Shown one piece after another: positions 10,041-24,100 of a DNA stretch of 64,000 bases. Position 1 is the first letter of the stretch, and the number at the start of each line of letters is the position of its first letter. The stretch is from positions 26,326,986 to 26,390,985 of the forward strand of contig NC_135355.1 of assembly GCF_051622035.1 (NCBI RefSeq), written 5' to 3'. The notes beneath the pieces were generated by a model. The model did not search any database. It was not told the DNA's origin and saw only the letters and a list, made by a program, of their open reading frames with translations. Origin of the DNA: Arctopsyche grandis. Its lineage: Eukaryota; Arthropoda; Insecta; Trichoptera; Hydropsychidae. The position numbers and the translations under genes were made by a program.

Positions 10041-11640
10041 AGTCTAATCAAAACGATCGTTATAGTACGGCGAGCGTTATCTCACACAGATACACATAAT
10101 AGGGATATGATGTCGACTTGTACGTTGAGTATACTTTCTATTTGATCGTAATTAAATAAAACAATTCGTTATTGAACCAATGGGGTTTGAAACGACGAAT
10201 TAGATAGATTTTCGATTCTAATTGAATTTGAAAGTTTTCTTATTTATTTTGCTCTCGAGGCGAAATAAAGCGACGGGATTTTCTTTGTAAATATTACAGT
10301 GGAGAAAGTTGTCCGTAGGAAGGGATTTTTAGTATTGTACAAATACATATACATGTAAATATATATGTATTTGTATATTTGGTTTTTGGATAATTGATGG
10401 GCATTTACCGATGTAGCTAAATTTTAGCTGAACTTGGCGACATGGGCGCACACTTTTTTAAGGACGGTTCAGCTGATAGAATTCGCCACATTATTTTTTT
10501 TAATAAATGAACGTGGCCTTATTTTTGTGTGCCCCTATGCTTGGGGATTACTTGGAGATTGACATACTACTGATTCTTTGACAAATTTATCCATAGACGT
10601 ATGTATCTATGACGCTATGTAAAATTGCTCTATAAATTGTTTATCGATGTTTACAATTTGCCAAGAAGGCGCATTGGGGTTTAAACCTATGTATAAAAAT
10701 AAAATCTTGAAGTTTCGTATGAATATCAATATTGAAAAGCTTTTTCTCTATTGTATGCTCAGAATATGTACATATTGGAGCGACGTAACACTATAAATAT
10801 AATATAATATTTCAGCATTGAAGTGGCCATGTTATGTCACGCCGTGTTGTATAAATATGCATGAAGCTTTACTTACATATACAAATGGATTATATTATAG
10901 ATATATCTATATAAACTTTTCGATGAAAAGTTTCAGTGCCATTACGAATTTAGTTGGTAAATATGTAAATATGTATAATACTCATTTTCGTCTTTTTTTT
11001 CGTTCCCATGAAAATCTTAGTTAATTTTAAAGGTATGAACATGCAAATTTATTTTAATGTTGCGTTATGAAATTTTATATTTTGATGTCGCAAAACGGCG
11101 GCCTTGTTATAAAAGTTTTACGACCGCCGGGGGAGCCACAGCTTGAAATTAGGAAATAACTAGAGTGAAATGTATATAATAAATTTTCCGGTCTAGTTTC
11201 CCCTGGATGAATTAATGCCTTTTTTCCCGTCAGCATTGTGGATACAAATAATAATATACAATATAATGGATGTTGTGCCGCATAGTAATTAAACACCATG
11301 AAACGAGATATTGTGAAGTTTAACAAACGTTGATTCGGCGCGAAGCAATTAGTATAACCAGGAAAATTGTTTGATGTTCTACGATCCGACACAGTATCAT
11401 AGATCCTTCGCTTTGTTATGGTAATAGTAACAATGGAACCCAAAGCAAAACATCCTTCGTTCCTGGATTTCGGCACAATTAAAGGATGAAATTTAATGGG
11501 CATTGTGTGGCAACAGGATGGTGCCTGGGAACACTTATTTATTAATTACGACTTACGTGAATATATGTATGCGTATCCTAAGATTTTGTCGCTGTAAGAC
11601 TAAATAGCTCAAACAGCTTTATTTTAAAATTACGAATTAC
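10041..11640. other. mostly unique DNA with a SINE tail fragment
   Basis: The SINE 3' tail occurs at 10555-10700 (ATTTGCCAAGAAGGCGCATTGG). A 142-codon minus frame at 11075-11503 has no recognised homology, no splice partners and no repeats, so I do not call it a gene. The rest is AT-rich. Confidence 0.4.
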
Positions 11641-12800
11641 CATATATGTATTATACATGCGCAATTATCTAATAAATTCTTTTTAAAAACAAAATATGTA
11701 ATAAATTAAAAGTTTACTTTATTTAGAGTGATCCTTGATGCGAAATAAAATTAATTAATTAATGATTGCAATTGTATCAGCGATGAACTAAGATTGCTAC
11801 TATTTATAATATCAATACCAGCTCGTGAGGAGAGGAGATATATCGCATGGCTTAATCCAGATTCAATGAGATAAGATGTGAGAATTGCAATGAAATATAA
11901 ACTTTCCCTCTCCCAGAGCTATAGAAATGTTCTCGCCATTTCAGTGCTTATTCAGAAATTATCTTTATCTAGTTTAAATTTAACTTGAGATCTCATATCA
12001 CTTTGCAGATCTAAGTATAAAACTTTCTTGCAATTGCATATTAATATCAATTGCATTCACACTGAATCAGGAATATATTTATTTTTATTGTTTCTTAAGT
12101 TTGCTACGAGCTTTTCAGGAGAGGATATAAATTACTTGACTAAATCCAGATTCAAAGAGATACGATGTGTGAAAGCAATGAAATATAAATTTGCCTTCTT
12201 CCAGAGCTGAGGAAATTTACTCGCCGCTTTAGTGCTTATTCAGAAATTATATTTGTTTAGTTTAAATCTAACTTGAGCTTTCACATCACTTTGCAGATCT
12301 ACATATATGAGTTTCTTTCAGTTCAAAATTATTATCAATAGGTTTTGACATTTTATCCTATTATGCTGTACACTATTATTCAAATAAGGCAATAAAGGTT
12401 GATATACGAAATTACCTACATACATAATATGTACTAAATTTATTTTTTATTTTTAAAAAAGTATTTTGTAAAATAGAGAATGATCATTAGATTAGAAGTC
12501 AATTTTAATAGAATTAAGATTTCATTTCAAAATCAAAATTAAAAATTAATATCAATTGCAATATCATGTTTTGGGGCTCCAAGGGGCCCCACGTGAACTC
12601 CGGTTGAGAAACTCTGAATCAGACGATTAAGGTAGAAAAATTCAGATACAGAAAACACCCCCTGGAATGTTTTTGGTGATTTAATATTGAATTTGAAATT
12701 CAATATAAGTATCAATTGAATTCACACTAAATAATCTACCATACAATCATGAATATATTATTTTTTTAAAAATTTTATTCCCAAAATCTAGTTTACTATT
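11640..12800. repeat. dispersed repeat family R1, copy with internal tandem duplication
   Basis: About 230-bp monomers at 11820-12050 and 12110-12340 share GAGGAGAGGA(G)ATA, CCAGATTCA.TGAGATA.GATGTG, CAGTGCTTATTCAGAAATTAT and ATCACTTTGCAGATCTA. The unit continues into TCCTATTATGCTGTA and a GGGGCTCCAAGGGGCCCC block. A single-monomer copy lies at 20760-21830 and a short fragment at 55519-55716. No coding potential was recognised. Confidence 0.7.
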
Positions 12801-13111
12801 TCTATCCAAAAGTAGGCGAGTTTCCTAGAGCGTAATTGTAGAACGTAAAGATACACAGATAATTTAAAATAACAAAATTTTACTACAAATGTTGAATCAC
12901 TACTGGATATGTAACTTACAGTGAAGTAAAATAGCGGTTTTATTTATGTATTTATAAAATAAAATTATTGTTGAGAACATCAAAATGCTACTAATGAAAT
13001 TTTAATCGGGTGCCAAATTCCAGGAAAATGTAAATGCCAGTCGCACATTTTGTCAAGGAAAATGAACAGTCAATGTAAAATAAATAATTATTGGTAAGAA
13101 ATATACCAAAG

Positions 13112-14154
13112 TAGGGCTTCCAAACCGGTTTAAACCGAAACCGAAAAGCCGGCTCTTTGACCATTTTTCAAAAAACCAAAAACCGGCTTTTTGGCTCGAT
13201 CAACCGGCTTTTTAAGGTTTTCTTTAATTAATGTTTTTTTTCTCAAAATTAAGAATTATGAATTTTAAATTTCTATGAAAGATCAAAATAAATATGTATA
13301 AACGCTCTTAGGTAATAGGCGTATATTTCGTTGAACAAAAAAAAAGCTGCATTACTTTCTTTCTTGAGCGGTTTCTTTGAGATTTAGTAAAAGAACCAGG
13401 TCATAAACCAATAAAATATTATTGAAAGTATGTAGTTTCAATGACCTACCCAACTTCAGGTATAGAAAGCATAGTTATCTATCGCAAATCCCACACTATC
13501 GCAAATCCTTGTACTTGAAAACATCAAAAAAAGTAGTCAAATGATTTATGGCAAAATGTATAGGAATTTCCGAAATATAATTGATTTTTCTTCGAAGGAA
13601 TTGCCCTTTAAATATTGAGGCCACATACCTAATTTTATTATGGATTTAAAATGTTCGTGATCAAATGAATTTGCCGTTTCAAATGAATTTGCTTCCGAAA
13701 TTTGTAACGGTTGCTTTTGGATTTTTTTAAGCTAAAACAGATGCGTAAAAACAACTTTGAAATCTCTTTATCTATAATATATCTAGCTTATTTAAATCAT
13801 TTAATTATATGTGCGTATTTAGGATCTGCCATTTTACGACTGTGATATATGTACATATAATACAAATTGTATTATTTGTAATATTTGTAATAATAATATA
13901 AAGTAATGATCTTATGAAAGTTCATAATGTTTATAACTTAATTTAATTTATAAAAAACTATTTTTTTTGCATAATATAGATATATATTATGCAAATATAT
14001 ACATACATATTTACATTTTTTTTTCGATATAAAAATTTTAAACTTAAAAAAAATCGTATTTTTCTAAAACCGGTGAAAGCTGGCCAACCGGTTTTTTATT
14101 TGTAAAAAAACCGAAAACCGGCTTTTTATTTCGGGCGGTTTTTTGGAACCCCTA
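13112..14154. mobile_element. hAT element relic rich in AACCGGTTT motifs
   Basis: The left end is TAGGGCTTCCAAACCGG; the right end (reverse) is TAGGGGTTCCAAAAAACCG. The flanks ATACCAAAG (13103-13111 and 14155-14163) are identical; 8 of these bases would be the usual hAT duplication. Subterminal AAACCGGCTTTTT blocks alternate on both sides. No transposase reading frame was recognised. Confidence 0.88.
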
Positions 14155-14631
14155 ATACCAAAGTAATCAACCCGTCTCTACGAGATGATCAAAAATATTT
14201 TAAAGAGGAAAATAATTTACAAACTATTATTAAATTTGAAAATGAGAATGCCATTGACCCAAGATGTCTACTAAGGCTATTTTTTTATGAATCCATGTAT
14301 CCAACTAACTATCATATCATACATACATACATATAGCTGAGTTTCTGCTCGAATGCTATTTTTCAACTCGTGAATAGATTGAGGTCGATGAAGTGTTAAG
14401 ATTTATATGGCGTCCAATGTATTAGTTCATTCGAATAACATTATCTTAAAATAAAAGCATTTGTGGTATAATGATATCGTATGTATTTATTTGAGATAAC
14501 TAGTGAAAGTGTTAAGTTTTCAATTTAAGTGTTCACTAATCGTAAGAACACACTCTAAAGCGCAGAATGGGACCTATACGTGGACTCCAGGGATGAGAGG
14601 CGTATCTTCATGTCATTATCAATCAAAATAA

Positions 14632-14815
14632 TTTATTCGGAGTATTTCTGCAATGCTGCAGGCCAGACATGGATATTTGTGACTCCAAGTCGATCGCTTC
14701 TTATCAGAGTTTGCCAATTTATCTGATTTTATTGTTGAAAATTGTTCCTCATCAAATCGGCAAAACCATCTTACCTACTATTTGTAACTACTATTTGAAT
14801 ATGATTTTAAATTTA
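14632..14815 (+). mobile_element. tRNA-derived SINE, body fragment
   Basis: Carries the conserved SINE body (GGAGTATTTCTGCAATGCTGC, GGCCAGAC.TGGATATTTGTGACTCCAAGTCGATCG, ATCAGAGTTTGCCAATTTATCTGA) without the tRNA head. Its 3' flank CTACTATTTGAATATGATTTTAAA also occurs at the uninterrupted edge of the hAT-split copy near 52.06 kb. Confidence 0.75.
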
Positions 14816-14817
14816 TA

Positions 14818-15084
14818 TAATATATATAATTTCGAAAGAGACTTTGTATGTATGTATGTATGTTTGTTTGTTTGGTTCGAAGGACCCGGACGTTTAATTT
14901 AATAACAAAAACAAATGAATATTCAAATAAATTTAAATACAATAAAACAATTCAAATAAATTTAAATACAATAAAACAATTCAAATAAATTTAAATACAA
15001 TAAAACAATTCAAATAATTTTAATAAAATGTTTACTATTAGATTGGCCATGTTTAAGCGGTTTATATTACAAATACCGAGCCGT
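14818..15084 (+). mobile_element. non-autonomous Helitron family 1, 3'-decayed, with internal tandem repeat
   Basis: TAATTTCGAAAGAGACTTTGTATG matches the family 5' end and ...GGCCATGTTTAAGCGGTTTATATTAC matches the 3' region. The terminal CTAG is lost (CCGAGCCGTGACAA instead). A 28 to 30-bp unit containing ACAATTCAAATAAATTTAAA is repeated about three times at 14930-15020, which lengthens this copy. Confidence 0.75.
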
Positions 15085-17991
15085 GACAATTGATTTCGCG
15101 ACAATATTTACTTTATTTACTTTGCGTTTATGGGGTTTCCACAGCAATTATCTTATTTATCACAATGAATGTATGTTACGTACAATTTGGTCATATTGAA
15201 AATTAAAAAAAATATTGATGCCAATGAAAATATTCGAATGCGTACTTTCAGCTACTCAAATTTCAGAAGCTAAAAAAGTTTGCAATTATATATGTATCGA
15301 TATGAAGAAAAAATATTTTTTTATAAGTCATTTAGTTATTGAAAAATTATTCAATAAATAAAATTCAGGAGCTTCTCTGAAAAAAAATACCTAAGATATT
15401 GTGAAAGCATATCCAATGCTAGAAGAAGAAAAACTACTAGTGATATTTAGCGTATTCTATAATATTCTAGAAATGCACCAATTTACTGGTATAATAAGTT
15501 TATTAAATTTTATTTGTGAAAAATAATTAATCTGAAATATTTTGAAAACTAAAAATTATCAAAACTTATTAAAATATCTCTTACAATTCCGATGACAACA
15601 ACAGAACCGGAATTGTGCATTTCTTCATCAAATACATAGAATAAATGTTTTTCAGTAATTTTAACGAGATCGTAATTGAATTATTTTCTGAAGAAAAAAC
15701 TAGGACAATGATGTTTATATTTACGTAAATCTATGTATCTATATAATTAAAATTGGGTTAAATTTTGTTGATTCCATGTAATCGTCTTTATTTAATTTAT
15801 GATTTGTGGTTTATTTTTTTTATATAACATGCAGCACCCCCAAAAATATTTTCCATAGCCATAGGTGTCATTCGAGGGTTAAACTCGTAATGGCATCATG
15901 ATAAAATATAAATTAAAATAAATGTATGTAGTCATATATGTAGTCCGATTTTTAGGACCGTTGGCCATGTAACTTCCCTCAAGTGTATCGAATAAATACA
16001 TTCTAATATGTTTCACATCTTTAAGTGATGCTACTAAAATATGAATATGTTGACTAGCTACGTTAATACGTTTACGATGAACTCGACTTGCAGTTTGAAT
16101 TTGGAATTGGACTTATTGGACCTAACAGATTGTATGATATATGTACAAATGTGTATACATACAAATGTGAAATAAATTAAAACAATACTATTTTAATATA
16201 TCTCTTTATTCATAAATTTATTTACAAAAGTCAATACTAGAATCTTAAACTATAAACAACATGTTTTTATAATGATTTTTTCCCCGTTTAGTCTACACTT
16301 AGAAAATTTTGATATATGTAGATACATGTATATTTCTTAAATTACACAATATTTCATTTTATGAATATTTATATACAATTATGTGTTTTTTCAATAATTT
16401 TACTTATAATACAAGAAAACTACGTATGTATATACACACCATGAAGTATTACGAATAGTGATTTTTCATTTTTATTTCTTTGAAGCATTTCTAATATAAT
16501 AATATGGAAAATAAAAATTGAATACCTATAATTTAACATACACATGTAAGTATTCAACGCTTAATTTTATAACAAAAAAAAAAAATAACGCCATTGCTAC
16601 ATTAAAATAAATATTTCTTTTTGACAGTTCTTTTTAATATGTAACGCAAAAAAAATGTAATTTGTATGTTGTCTAAATTATTAACATCATTTGAATGTTT
16701 CAATGTATATTATATATCTTCACAAATATCACACAATGAATTACTAATATGATATACATACATTCATAAATACATGCATACATGTATGCAATGACAAGCA
16801 AATATCTTGGCTCAAACCAAAGGTGAGCATTGACCTGGTAAAAACTTCATCAAATCGATCATATAATATAATATAATAGAAGAGAACATTTTCATCACAC
16901 AGCAATAATAATTAATATTACGGTAGTGATTATTTTATTACATATAAACCACTCTTAAAGTGCAAAAGTGACTATGTACTTTTAAAACAATCTTATTTTA
17001 TCAAAATAAAAAAAAAGTTTGACTTCTGAATGACACATTTTCAGAGCCTAGAATAATTTATATAATATTTTACACAAATATAGAATACGCATGCACAAAT
17101 GGGTATACGAAATGTTTCAATACTTATAATTCACTAAGTTTTAATCAACCGGCAAATATAAGATTCATAATAAGTAAAATTTGCTTTCGTATTTTTTCAA
17201 AGAACATGAAGTTACGATGTACATAACGGAAATAAAACTTTTCCAATTATTATTTATGACGAAATTGTTCACTACAAAAGTTTTGCGCAGCAAAAAAGTT
17301 TATATAAGTTCATATGTAAAATTGGTGTCAATATAAATGCAGTATTAAAAAAATTACGGGAACGTAATTATGGTTCAATTAATTTAAATTGAATTAATAA
17401 ATATTTGAATGTAAAAAAAAACTATATAAATGTACATACATGTAGGTTGAGGTACTTGTTCAGTAGGGAAAATTAAATTCTGGTATTGTAAAAAGTAGGT
17501 AGTTCAGAAATGTAGATTTCTTTTAGTTAGACCTATTTTAGGCTCAATATGAGAATGATTTAAAACATTTTTGATTTTTTTGAAATATTGATTAATATTA
17601 CCCATTAAATAAATTTGATGAATAAATAATATTTTTAATTATTATTACATTTATATTTGAGTAATCTTGATAATATTATAGTTTATACATAATAATAAAT
17701 ATTAATTTACTCACATTTTATTTTAGCACAAAGATCCTCACGGAACAATTTTGGTTTGAAATTGCGAGTTACAATAATGTATCACACGATGCTGGCTCGC
17801 GGTGATACAATTGATTTACGATTATTATTATTTATATATGTATACATTAATTTTAAATCGTAGATTCACATATATTATTAATTTATTTTTTTCATACTTT
17901 TGATAGAAACACGTACATACATTCACTTTGACTGCATTTTTTAAAGTTAGATTTTGGTCCAGGTGTCACAGGTTTGAACTGGAGGCCTCAG
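15085..17991. other. AT-rich DNA between RpS6-side repeats and the dpr 3' end
   Basis: No open frame or RNA gene recognised. The final part (about 16.2-17.9 kb) would contain the dpr 3' UTR, but a single polyadenylation site cannot be chosen because AATAAA occurs many times on the minus strand by composition. Confidence 0.4.
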
Positions 17992-18128
17992 TCAAGTGTT
18001 TGCCAGGAAAAGTCGCAATATTAATGCGACAATCAGTGCTTGGGGTAAATGGAGTAGTGATGCTCCACCTGTTTGCATTGCAGCCGGTCTTTCTCCGCTT
18101 AGCACGTGCACGACCACCGATGCTGAAT
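17992..18128 (-). CDS. dpr: dpr terminal coding exon
   Basis: Acceptor TTACACAG precedes ATTCAGCATCG. The split codon G|AT completes Asp, then [14 protein letters not shown] reproduces the last strand of Ig2 and the family's typical VHVL(N/S)GE linker. After AAMQTGG comes a short hydrophobic segment ending LANT and a TGA at 17994-17992. A hydrophobic extreme C-terminus without a charged cytoplasmic tail suggests a GPI signal. An opposite-strand 70-codon frame at 17928-18140 is a shadow. Confidence 0.92.
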
Positions 18129-21100
18129 CTGTGTAAGTAAGCAAAGAGTATTTATTGGGGCGAAACGGTATACATCTAATCTTAAGGGGGGTTTTCTTAA
18201 AATTTCGTCGCCGTCACAGGTAATGGTCGCATTAATGCCATTAAGCTCTTGGGAAAAACCCTAATAATGTTGGAGCAAATAAATGATCCGAGTTCGAATG
18301 TAGCGTGCACCAATATATCACCTGGATGGAAGGAGAAAAAAAGATTTGCCTGGTACGTAGAGAGTAATATAGGAGGATTTTGTGTAATACATTGATCGGA
18401 TTTTCAAAGGAAATGTAAGACGGAAAAAAGCAGAGAAACATTTCACCAGAGCAGAAGAAAAATGGCGTCCCGGCATAATGGAAAGGTGAAGGTGCCAGTT
18501 GATGGTGTAAAGTTGTGAGATGAGAAATTCGACGGAATACGTGCACGGCATATTAAAATGGATGGTGAAAAAAATTATAATTGTATCAGCAGCTATTTTT
18601 AAAATGTATGAAAATATTTTATTTTTTATATTTACCATGGTGCCATTACAATTTTTCCTCAGGCAACATTTATGGCTTAAGTTGTACACATGTACTGTCA
18701 AGGCGAAAAATAGGCAAATGAATTATAATCAAATCTGGAGTAGCATTTCATTCGTCTGCTGATTTATTTGCGTTTGGATGAGTCCCGCTCGGTTTCTCGG
18801 AAGAAAAACGAATGTTTTTGGGATTTGCTCGGTTGATTGATTTTCGAAAATGAAAGCGTTTCCTTTACGCTTGAGGCTTTGAGCCGAAGTAATTCGTGAT
18901 TATCTTCAATGGTTTTCGTGCCAAAGTTAAATATTTTGCCACGTGTGTATATGACAAATAAAAAAAATTGACATAGAACAAGGTCATTCGATTATCCGAT
19001 GTGGGGGTGGATTGTACAAACATATGTATGTACGAATTATTTTAAAAAATCCTGATTTATTTTTTTATGAAATAAAATAAAATTAACAGTTACCGTAGCA
19101 TAAATTTACCGAGTCAAAGAGAAAAAAAAGAGAAGTAAAAGTACTCGTGTGTGTGTATGCATACAATTGTCCCCGCGATGAGATTCATTATGATGAAATA
19201 AATCACCGTGAATCAATTTTTAATTAAAACAATATATATCTGAAATATTGTGTAGATATGTGTCATAAGTCCATAATTTAGCTAAGTTGAGTAATTAATT
19301 AAATTTTATTTCTATTTTTATAATCAGTGCAAATTGGCAACTTTTAGAAATAGCATCGCTTTTTCTAATAATACAATGTATTAACATTTTAACTTAAATT
19401 TCAGAACACGGATCAATAATTTTTTAAAACACACTAATTGAAATGTTCCGAGCAAAAAAAAAAAACAGTAGAAAATAAAAGCTAAAACTTATGAACAATT
19501 GAACCATAATCAGAGTATAATATAATTTTTATATTCAGTCTTTAAAAAGCTGCTCTGATAAATTGATCCTTGTGGACTTAATCGGCATTATGCTTTAAAC
19601 TATATTATTATTTTAAAATAGTTTATATTTCAATAATAAATTAGAATTTTGAATCAATTAAATATTAAAAAATTCGTCTGTGAACTTTTGGTTGCCGGAC
19701 GCTTGGTTGAACGGACATTAGGCCGACGGATGTTTGGCTGAATGTGTATCGCAATTACTCAAAACTCGCCGAAAACAGATATGTTCATTATTCAGAAATC
19801 ACCCCGATCTTATTAAAATTTAATCTTTTTCATAAATTTTCATATTAAGCAATTGATAAATTTTGTTTATCCAAGCATCCGTTCGGCCAAATGTCCATCG
19901 GCCTAATATCTTTTCTGCCAAGCGTCCATCGGCCTAGTGTCCTTTTGGCTAAATGTCCGTCAATCATAAAATTTTAAATAAAAAATTTATTGGAAAATAT
20001 TATATTTACCGGAAGTACTGGGAGAACACGTGTAATTTCCAGAATCTGTAGGACCAGCTCTGGCGACGAGAAGACGTGAAGTTCTAGTTTTCCTTTCAGT
20101 CTCCACGCTAACGCCACCGCGAGCCGCATAATTCACGACTGCACCATCATGATACCAGTATATGAAGCTGTAACACGAAATCAATCAAAGTTATTCTACA
20201 CAATTATAACAAATGACCATCATCATTGGTTTACGATATCCACTTGGTTCACTATTCATGTATCTACGTACCATGTACTTACATATGTATATAATATATG
20301 TACTACGTATTACGTGTATAATTCCCGGAAGGATCTTGACGAAGGACGAAAGCTTAGCGGAAAAGATTTAGTACATGTATGTACATATATGTATATATGT
20401 ATATATGTATGTAGTTAGTAACGAGCTTCATAGCAACAACGGTTCAAGAATTTAGACCCTTTGCTCAGACCCTGGGGTCAGGAAGAAATTTATTTTGCGA
20501 TCAACACGTGTGGAGCACTAACCAACCCTCATAATTCTCGAGAATTTCAAGTAATTCGACTACTTGTAATTAGGCTGCCCGTAATTTGCTACCACAGCTC
20601 AGAATTTTCCAGTACGCATATTATTACGAGTAATAAATATTGTCAAAATAAAAAAAATCCTTAGTTTTTAATTTATATCAGCGTTTCTGTGCTTTTGCTC
20701 CATACAATAATCACTCGAAAGAAGTACGTATAAAATATTACAATACGAGAAAAAGTACGTATAAAATATTACAATACGAGAAAAAGTACGTATAAAATAT
20801 TACACTACTTATTTAAGTTTTTATTTACAAAATTATTTAAATATTTTTATTTACAAAAATTATATAATATATTGAAATATGTAATATATTGAAATATGTA
20901 ATATATTGAAAGTTAAACTTTATTTAGTGTATTCCTCTTGCCTAATGGAAACTAGCAAGTTTATTAATATTTGTTTGCAATGTTGTCAGCGACAGATGAC
21001 GATCGCTTCTATTGACAATATTAAGATGGTTACAAGCTTTTGAGGAGAGGAGATAAATTGCGTGACCATATCCAGATTCAGTGAGATAAGATGTGGAAAA

Positions 21101-24100
21101 TGCAATGAAATATAACCTTGCCTTCTGTCAGAGACGAGGAAATGTAATCGCCATTTCAGTGCTTATTCATACATTATCTTTATTTACATAGTTTAAATCT
21201 AGTTTGGGCTCTCACATCACTTTGCAGATCTATAAGAGTTTCTTTCAGTTCATTAATATCAATAGGTTTTGAACTTTTTTCCTATTATGCTGTATACTTT
21301 TCCTATTATGCTGTATGCTGTATATTAAAATAAAACAAATATATAAAGATAAATATTTTGTGAAATAGGAAATGATCACTAGATGAGAATCTATTTTAAT
21401 AAACTTAATATGTATAATGAACATAATTTATAAACAAGAAAAATCATTTCAATATCAAAATCATATATTTATATCAATTGCAATCACACCATGTTTTGGG
21501 GCTCATTATCACAAATATTCTGGGGCTCCAAGAAAGGCCACGTGAACTCCAGTTGAGAAACACCGAATCAGATTTCTACCTTAAGGTAGAACCACATATG
21601 TAGATATAGAGAAAACACCCCCTGGAGTGTTTTCGGTGAAATTTAAAATTGAACTTGCAATTCAATATTACTGTAAATTGAATTCATACTAAACGATCTA
21701 CCGCTCTATCGGAAATATATATATTTTATTCCGATTCTCCTCTATAGTTTACTATTCCTCTTCAAAAGTCGAGGCTCAAATGAGGCCTCCCGGACCTCGG
21801 TAAAGAAACTGGTTTATACAATAAGTATACACATACAATCTTGATAGTCGGATTAAATGGAGATAACATGATCCGAACAATCGAGAGGAGAAAAGAAAAA
21901 GATAATATAATATCTCTTTTTTTCGCAGTAATGGATTAGATATTGACCGTCCAGATGATCGATTTTGAATGAATCATATGAAAATACGCTTCACTTCATG
22001 ATTGTTTCATAATTTAACGCTCTGCGCTACCATTCTTAGATAGTACACAACAAACTATTTAGTATTATATAATCAGCAATTTTTGTCTGCTATAATTTTT
22101 GTGCTATTTTCAACTGTCAATCGTAGCTATTGTGGCTCATGATTTCTACTACGTTGATTGATAGGTAATTTAAAAGAAAACAATTATTTTTAAATTATTA
22201 GATTATTATTAGAAAACTATACATATATTATACATACATGGCTAATATCAATATTCTGATCGTTTTTACGTACGCTGAAATATGTCGAACGCCAACGTTA
22301 TTTCCTACTTTATTTTTCGATGCGTTTCGTGCTGTTTGCACGTGAATTTTCCTCAGGTTTTCCGTTTTTCTTTTGAGGCGGTCTCGCGTAAGCGAGGCCC
22401 GGGTTAACAATAAAGCCTCAGAATGCGGTCGCGTTTTTCACCCCCACCCACTCCACAGCCTCGTCACCGTTTCTATGGAGGTTTTTTTTTTGTTTCTAGC
22501 ATTCTTGTGAGCACATACACACGTGTACGTGGGTATTGGGGTGTGTTTGCTTCGCGGAGTTTCCCTTTTGTCCCCGTCTATTTGTGGTCGCATAAAAAAT
22601 GTGAAGTTCCAATGCGAGCGCAGCTGTCGCAGACGTTGGTTTCAGTTTCTATTAAAGATGCGGGCCGGATGGGTTTCGTTTTTCAGTGGAACTATTGTTT
22701 TCAGACGGCTGCTTATTAACACTCCCCTATTTTGTTCACTTAGATTAAAACGCCGCGTTGAATATGGTGTTTTACGGAAATTACACTTTTGGATGCCTGA
22801 TACTGGCTGCACTAGACAGACTTTACTTGTAAATCTAGTATACATATACATACATAAATAACCAGCAGTGTGGACTAGTGGTCAGCATACATATATGCTG
22901 TTGAACATAGTGGTCACGGGTTCAAGTTCCACTGGTTGCTGCTGGCCAGACCTTGGTTTGTGACTTCAGGTCGATCGTTTCCTATCAGAGTGTGCCGATT
23001 TATATTATTTTTATTGAAACGGTTCCAACAAATTGGCAACATTTAGCCATTTCTCGCGATTTTCGAGTTTTCGGCATCTTGAATTCCGCTGATTCGTATA
23101 AAAATGCTGCAAATTAGTTCACAAATGTCTCAAAAATTTCAGCATCTTGAGATTTGACGATTTTTATAAAAAAAATTCTCCGAAAATGTATGCAAGCTTA
23201 TCAAAAATGTATCCATAGATGTCTTTATGAAGCTTTGTTAAAATTATTCTAAAAATTGTATATCGATGTTTGTAATTGGTTAGGAAGACGCATTGGCGTT
23301 TACCTGTAAGCCCTACTTATGTATGTTAGCTCTACTTATGTATGTATGTATGTAAAAAATAAAAATACAATATTTATACATGCATTGATTTTATATCATA
23401 ATATGGTTAAAATCTTGAAATGAAAATAATCCGCAAAAAAAGAAGAGTGGTAAAGATAGGCTTTATATCACATACATATACAAATATAATATGTGTGGAA
23501 GTTGTTTTTCCAAAAAGTTATGATATAATTTTATTTTATCGTAATTATAATATATCTTAAGTAAACTTTTTAAGTATCGGAATTTCCTGCAATGCTATTA
23601 AGATCTCAATTTTATTAAAATAAAATTTTAATAATACTCTTATCTTCATACACAGAGTGTGTATTTATTTTTTTTGTTTTTGTAATTTTTTGCTTTTTGT
23701 TATTAATTCTCTAATTTTTTTATTTTTTGTTTTCTCCCTCATATTTTATTTTATTATGTAGGCCATTGTGGCGCATTAGGTTCTTCCTATAATGCCACAA
23801 TGGTCCAAAATGTTAATTAAATAAATAAATAAATAATACTAGTGTTTTACCCGGCTTCGCTTGTAATATAAGCCGGTTAAACATGTTCAATCTAATAGTA
23901 AACATTATATTAAATTTGTTTGAATAGTTTTATTTTATTTAAATTTATTTGTTTTTTTATTAAATCGTAGTAGAACGTCACGGATTCTACGAACTAAACA
24001 AATACACATATATACAAAGTCTCATTTGAAATTATATATTAGATTATACATATATGAAAGCACAAGGAGTAAGGAATACTTAATAATAATATACAAATGC

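Noticed and set aside
11075..11503. 142-codon minus frame as a gene
   Set aside because: No recognised domain, no splice partners, and length alone is weak evidence in this composition.
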